Source: Bacteroidales bacterium (GTDB lineage: Bacteria; Bacteroidota; Bacteroidia; Bacteroidales; CG2-30-32-10). From it: a stretch of 63,357 nt of DNA. Below the pieces are notes generated by a model, which made no database searches, was not told where the DNA came from, and worked only from the letters and a program-made list of their open reading frames with translations. Made by a program: the position numbers and the translations under genes. The DNA lies in contig DAOQAK010000017.1 in the NCBI GenBank assembly GCA_035353855.1, positions 1 to 63,357 of the forward strand. Reading direction: 5' to 3'. Below, one piece after another: positions 61,907-63,357 of the stretch (positions within the stretch are counted from its first letter, which is position 1; the number at the start of each line of letters is the position of its first letter).

Positions 61907-63292
61907 ATGTTCGATTCAAAAATTTACATCAAAAGAAGAAAGTTGCTGAAAAATGAATTTTCAAGCGGTATCCTTTTATTTTTAGGCAATACCGAATTGC
62001 CCATGAACTATCCTCAGAACACATTTCATTTCAGGCAGGACAGCACCTTCCTGTATTTCTTTGGAATGGATGAACCCGGCCTTGGAGCGATTATAGACAT
62101 TGACAACAACAAAGAAATAATTTTTGGCAATGATGTGGATATTGAAGATGTCATCTGGACTGGCCCTCTGCCTATGCTGAAAGACAAAATTGAAAAAGTT
62201 GGCGTTACTGAATGTGCGCCATTTTCTAAGTTTTCAGAATATGTTGAAGAAGCAAAAAATGCAAATCGGAAAATTCATTTTCTGCCTCCATATCATCCGA
62301 ACAACCAGATTTTATTAAATACAATTCTGGGAATTCCCTTCGGAAAACTGAAAGAAGAAGCTTCGCTCGAATTCATACATGCTGTTGTTAAACTCCGCTC
62401 TGTTAAAGGAAAAGAAGAGATCAAAGAAATTGAAAGCGGAATGAAGACCGCATACAAAATGTTTACCAAAGCCATGAAAATGGCGAAACCCGGAATGTTT
62501 GAATACGAAGTGGCAGGAATAATGGAAGGTATTGCGCGTTCGAAAAATGGTTCGTTATCTTTCCCTACAATTCTTTCTGTTCGCGGCGAAATATTGCACG
62601 GACATTATCACAACAACCAAATGAAAGATGGCGATTTATTATTGATCGATGCAGGATTTGAAACGGTAAATGGTTATGCAACCGACCACACACGCGTGGT
62701 TCCGGTGAATGGAAAATTTTCAGAGAAGCAAAAAGAAATTTATCAGATCGTTCTCGATTCGCAGCTTGCCGCAATCGACGCCATAAAGCCCGGAGTTACC
62801 TATCAAAGTATTCATTTGCTTTCATGCAAAGTAATTGCACAGGGTTTGAAAAATTTAGGTTTGATGAAAGGCGATGTTGATGAAGCCGTGAAAGCCGGAG
62901 CACATGCTTTCTTCCTGCCTCACGGATTGGGACATATGATGGGATTGGATGTTCACGACATGGAAGATATCGGACAAATTTATGTTGGCTATGATGATGA
63001 AGTTCGCCCGATTGATCAGTTCGGAACAGCCTATCTGCGTATGGGAAGAAGACTTGAACCCGGATTTGTTCTTACCGTTGAACCCGGAATTTATTTTATT
63101 CCCGAATTATTCAATTTATGGAAATCGGAAAATAAATTTACTGAATACATTAATTATAACAAGGTAGAAGAATATCTCGGCTTTGGCGGTATTCGTATCG
63201 AAGACGATGTTCTTGTAACTGAAGATGGACACAAAGTTTTAGGAAAACCCATTCCGAAAACGATTGATGAAGTTGAAGCCTTGATGAAATAA
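61907..63292 (+). CDS. M24 family aminopeptidase P-like protein
   Basis: A second 461-residue M24B enzyme. Metal ligands D248 (LLLIDAGFE), D260 (YATDHTRVVP), H343 (PHGLGHMMGLDVHD), E392 (TVEPGIYFIPELF) and E432 (IRIEDDVLVT) are complete. The sequence differs clearly from the preceding PepP, for example by an insertion after VEPGIYF and a different N-terminal domain (FRQDSTFLYFFGMDEPGLG). This second group is common in Bacteroidota; substrate preference may differ, for example toward dipeptides (prolidase-like). Complete: stop at 63292, 65 bp before the window end. Confidence 0.9.
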   Translation: MFDSKIYIKRRKLLKNEFSSGILLFLGNTELPMNYPQNTFHFRQDSTFLYFFGMDEPGLGAIIDIDNNKEIIFGNDVDIEDVIWTGPLPMLKDKIEKVGVTECAPFSKFSEYVEEAKNANRKIHFLPPYHPNNQILLNTILGIPFGKLKEEASLEFIHAVVKLRSVKGKEEIKEIESGMKTAYKMFTKAMKMAKPGMFEYEVAGIMEGIARSKNGSLSFPTILSVRGEILHGHYHNNQMKDGDLLLIDAGFETVNGYATDHTRVVPVNGKFSEKQKEIYQIVLDSQLAAIDAIKPGVTYQSIHLLSCKVIAQGLKNLGLMKGDVDEAVKAGAHAFFLPHGLGHMMGLDVHDMEDIGQIYVGYDDEVRPIDQFGTAYLRMGRRLEPGFVLTVEPGIYFIPELFNLWKSENKFTEYINYNKVEEYLGFGGIRIEDDVLVTEDGHKVLGKPIPKTIDEVEALMK

Positions 63293-63357
63293 TTATAAAT
63301 TATCACTAGCGTTGCGTCTTAGTTAGAACATTTTCAATTGATTACATGACTGTTCTT

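Noticed and set aside
1..63357. CRISPR array, rRNA operon, replication origin
   Set aside because: No regularly spaced repeats, rRNA-like stretch or DnaA-box cluster was seen on either strand by eye.

Overview
The window comes from a member of the Bacteroidota, most likely an anaerobic or facultatively anaerobic Bacteroidia. The DNA is clearly AT-rich. Many genes are preceded by the Bacteroidota -7 promoter element TAnnTTTG, and Shine-Dalgarno sequences are essentially absent. Three proteins end in type IX secretion (T9SS) sorting domains, a GldH lipoprotein and a PorZ-like protein are present, and the energy genes are pyruvate:ferredoxin oxidoreductase and a three-subunit succinate dehydrogenase/fumarate reductase. 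No phage module, CRISPR array or full-length transposase was found.

Layout. 0-8 kb: a DUF4349 lipoprotein, phosphomannose isomerase and an M20 amidohydrolase read from interleaved divergent promoters, a P-loop kinase facing a small HAD phosphatase, and nifJ. 8-15.4 kb: seven minus-strand surface-polysaccharide genes, namely a CpsB/YwqE-type PHP phosphatase, rfbB, galE and a four-gene set (UDP-HexNAc 6-dehydrogenase, WlbA/WbpB oxidase, WbpD acetyltransferase, WbpE aminotransferase) expected to make a UDP-2,3-diacetamido-uronic acid. 15.5-22.3 kb: an outer-membrane protein, Kdo transferase (waaA), a TlpA-like thioredoxin with a lipoprotein, and a large secreted C10 cysteine protease. 22.4-27.3 kb: a GT-C membrane protein, a small stress-type group including two mini membrane-protein ORFs of 33 and 25 codons, and a lone DUF4143 ATPase lying between two copies of a 36-bp repeat, one of which overlaps the 3' end of tRNA-Arg(CCG).

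27.3-30.5 kb: porZ and recO. 30.5-50.2 kb: a very AT-rich glycosylation region with one GT9 enzyme, three GT2 enzymes and five polytopic GT-C-like proteins, several with soluble extracytoplasmic tails; it also holds a tail-fibre-like protein and a T9SS-exported glycoside hydrolase, just downstream of an intact-looking 156-bp MITE with perfect terminal inverted repeats and a 10-bp target duplication. 50.2-56.4 kb: the minus-strand set holB-ricT-gldH-PBP1A-GT2, with an e(P4)-type phosphatase upstream. 56.7-60.4 kb: sdhCAB with a textbook promoter. 60.4-63.3 kb: two M24 aminopeptidase P-like genes separated by a dispersed-repeat spacer.

How it fits together (inference): much of the window serves the cell surface. 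The Wbp-type genes could supply the uronic-acid sugar that in Porphyromonas links T9SS cargo to anionic LPS; PorZ takes part in that attachment, WaaA builds the LPS inner core, and the C10 protease and glycoside hydrolase are cargo. The GT2/GT-C genes probably add lipid-phosphate-activated sugars on the outer face of the inner membrane. Gene starts were moved where a promoter element overlapped the longest ORF. All similarity statements come from recognising motifs by eye; no database search was run.
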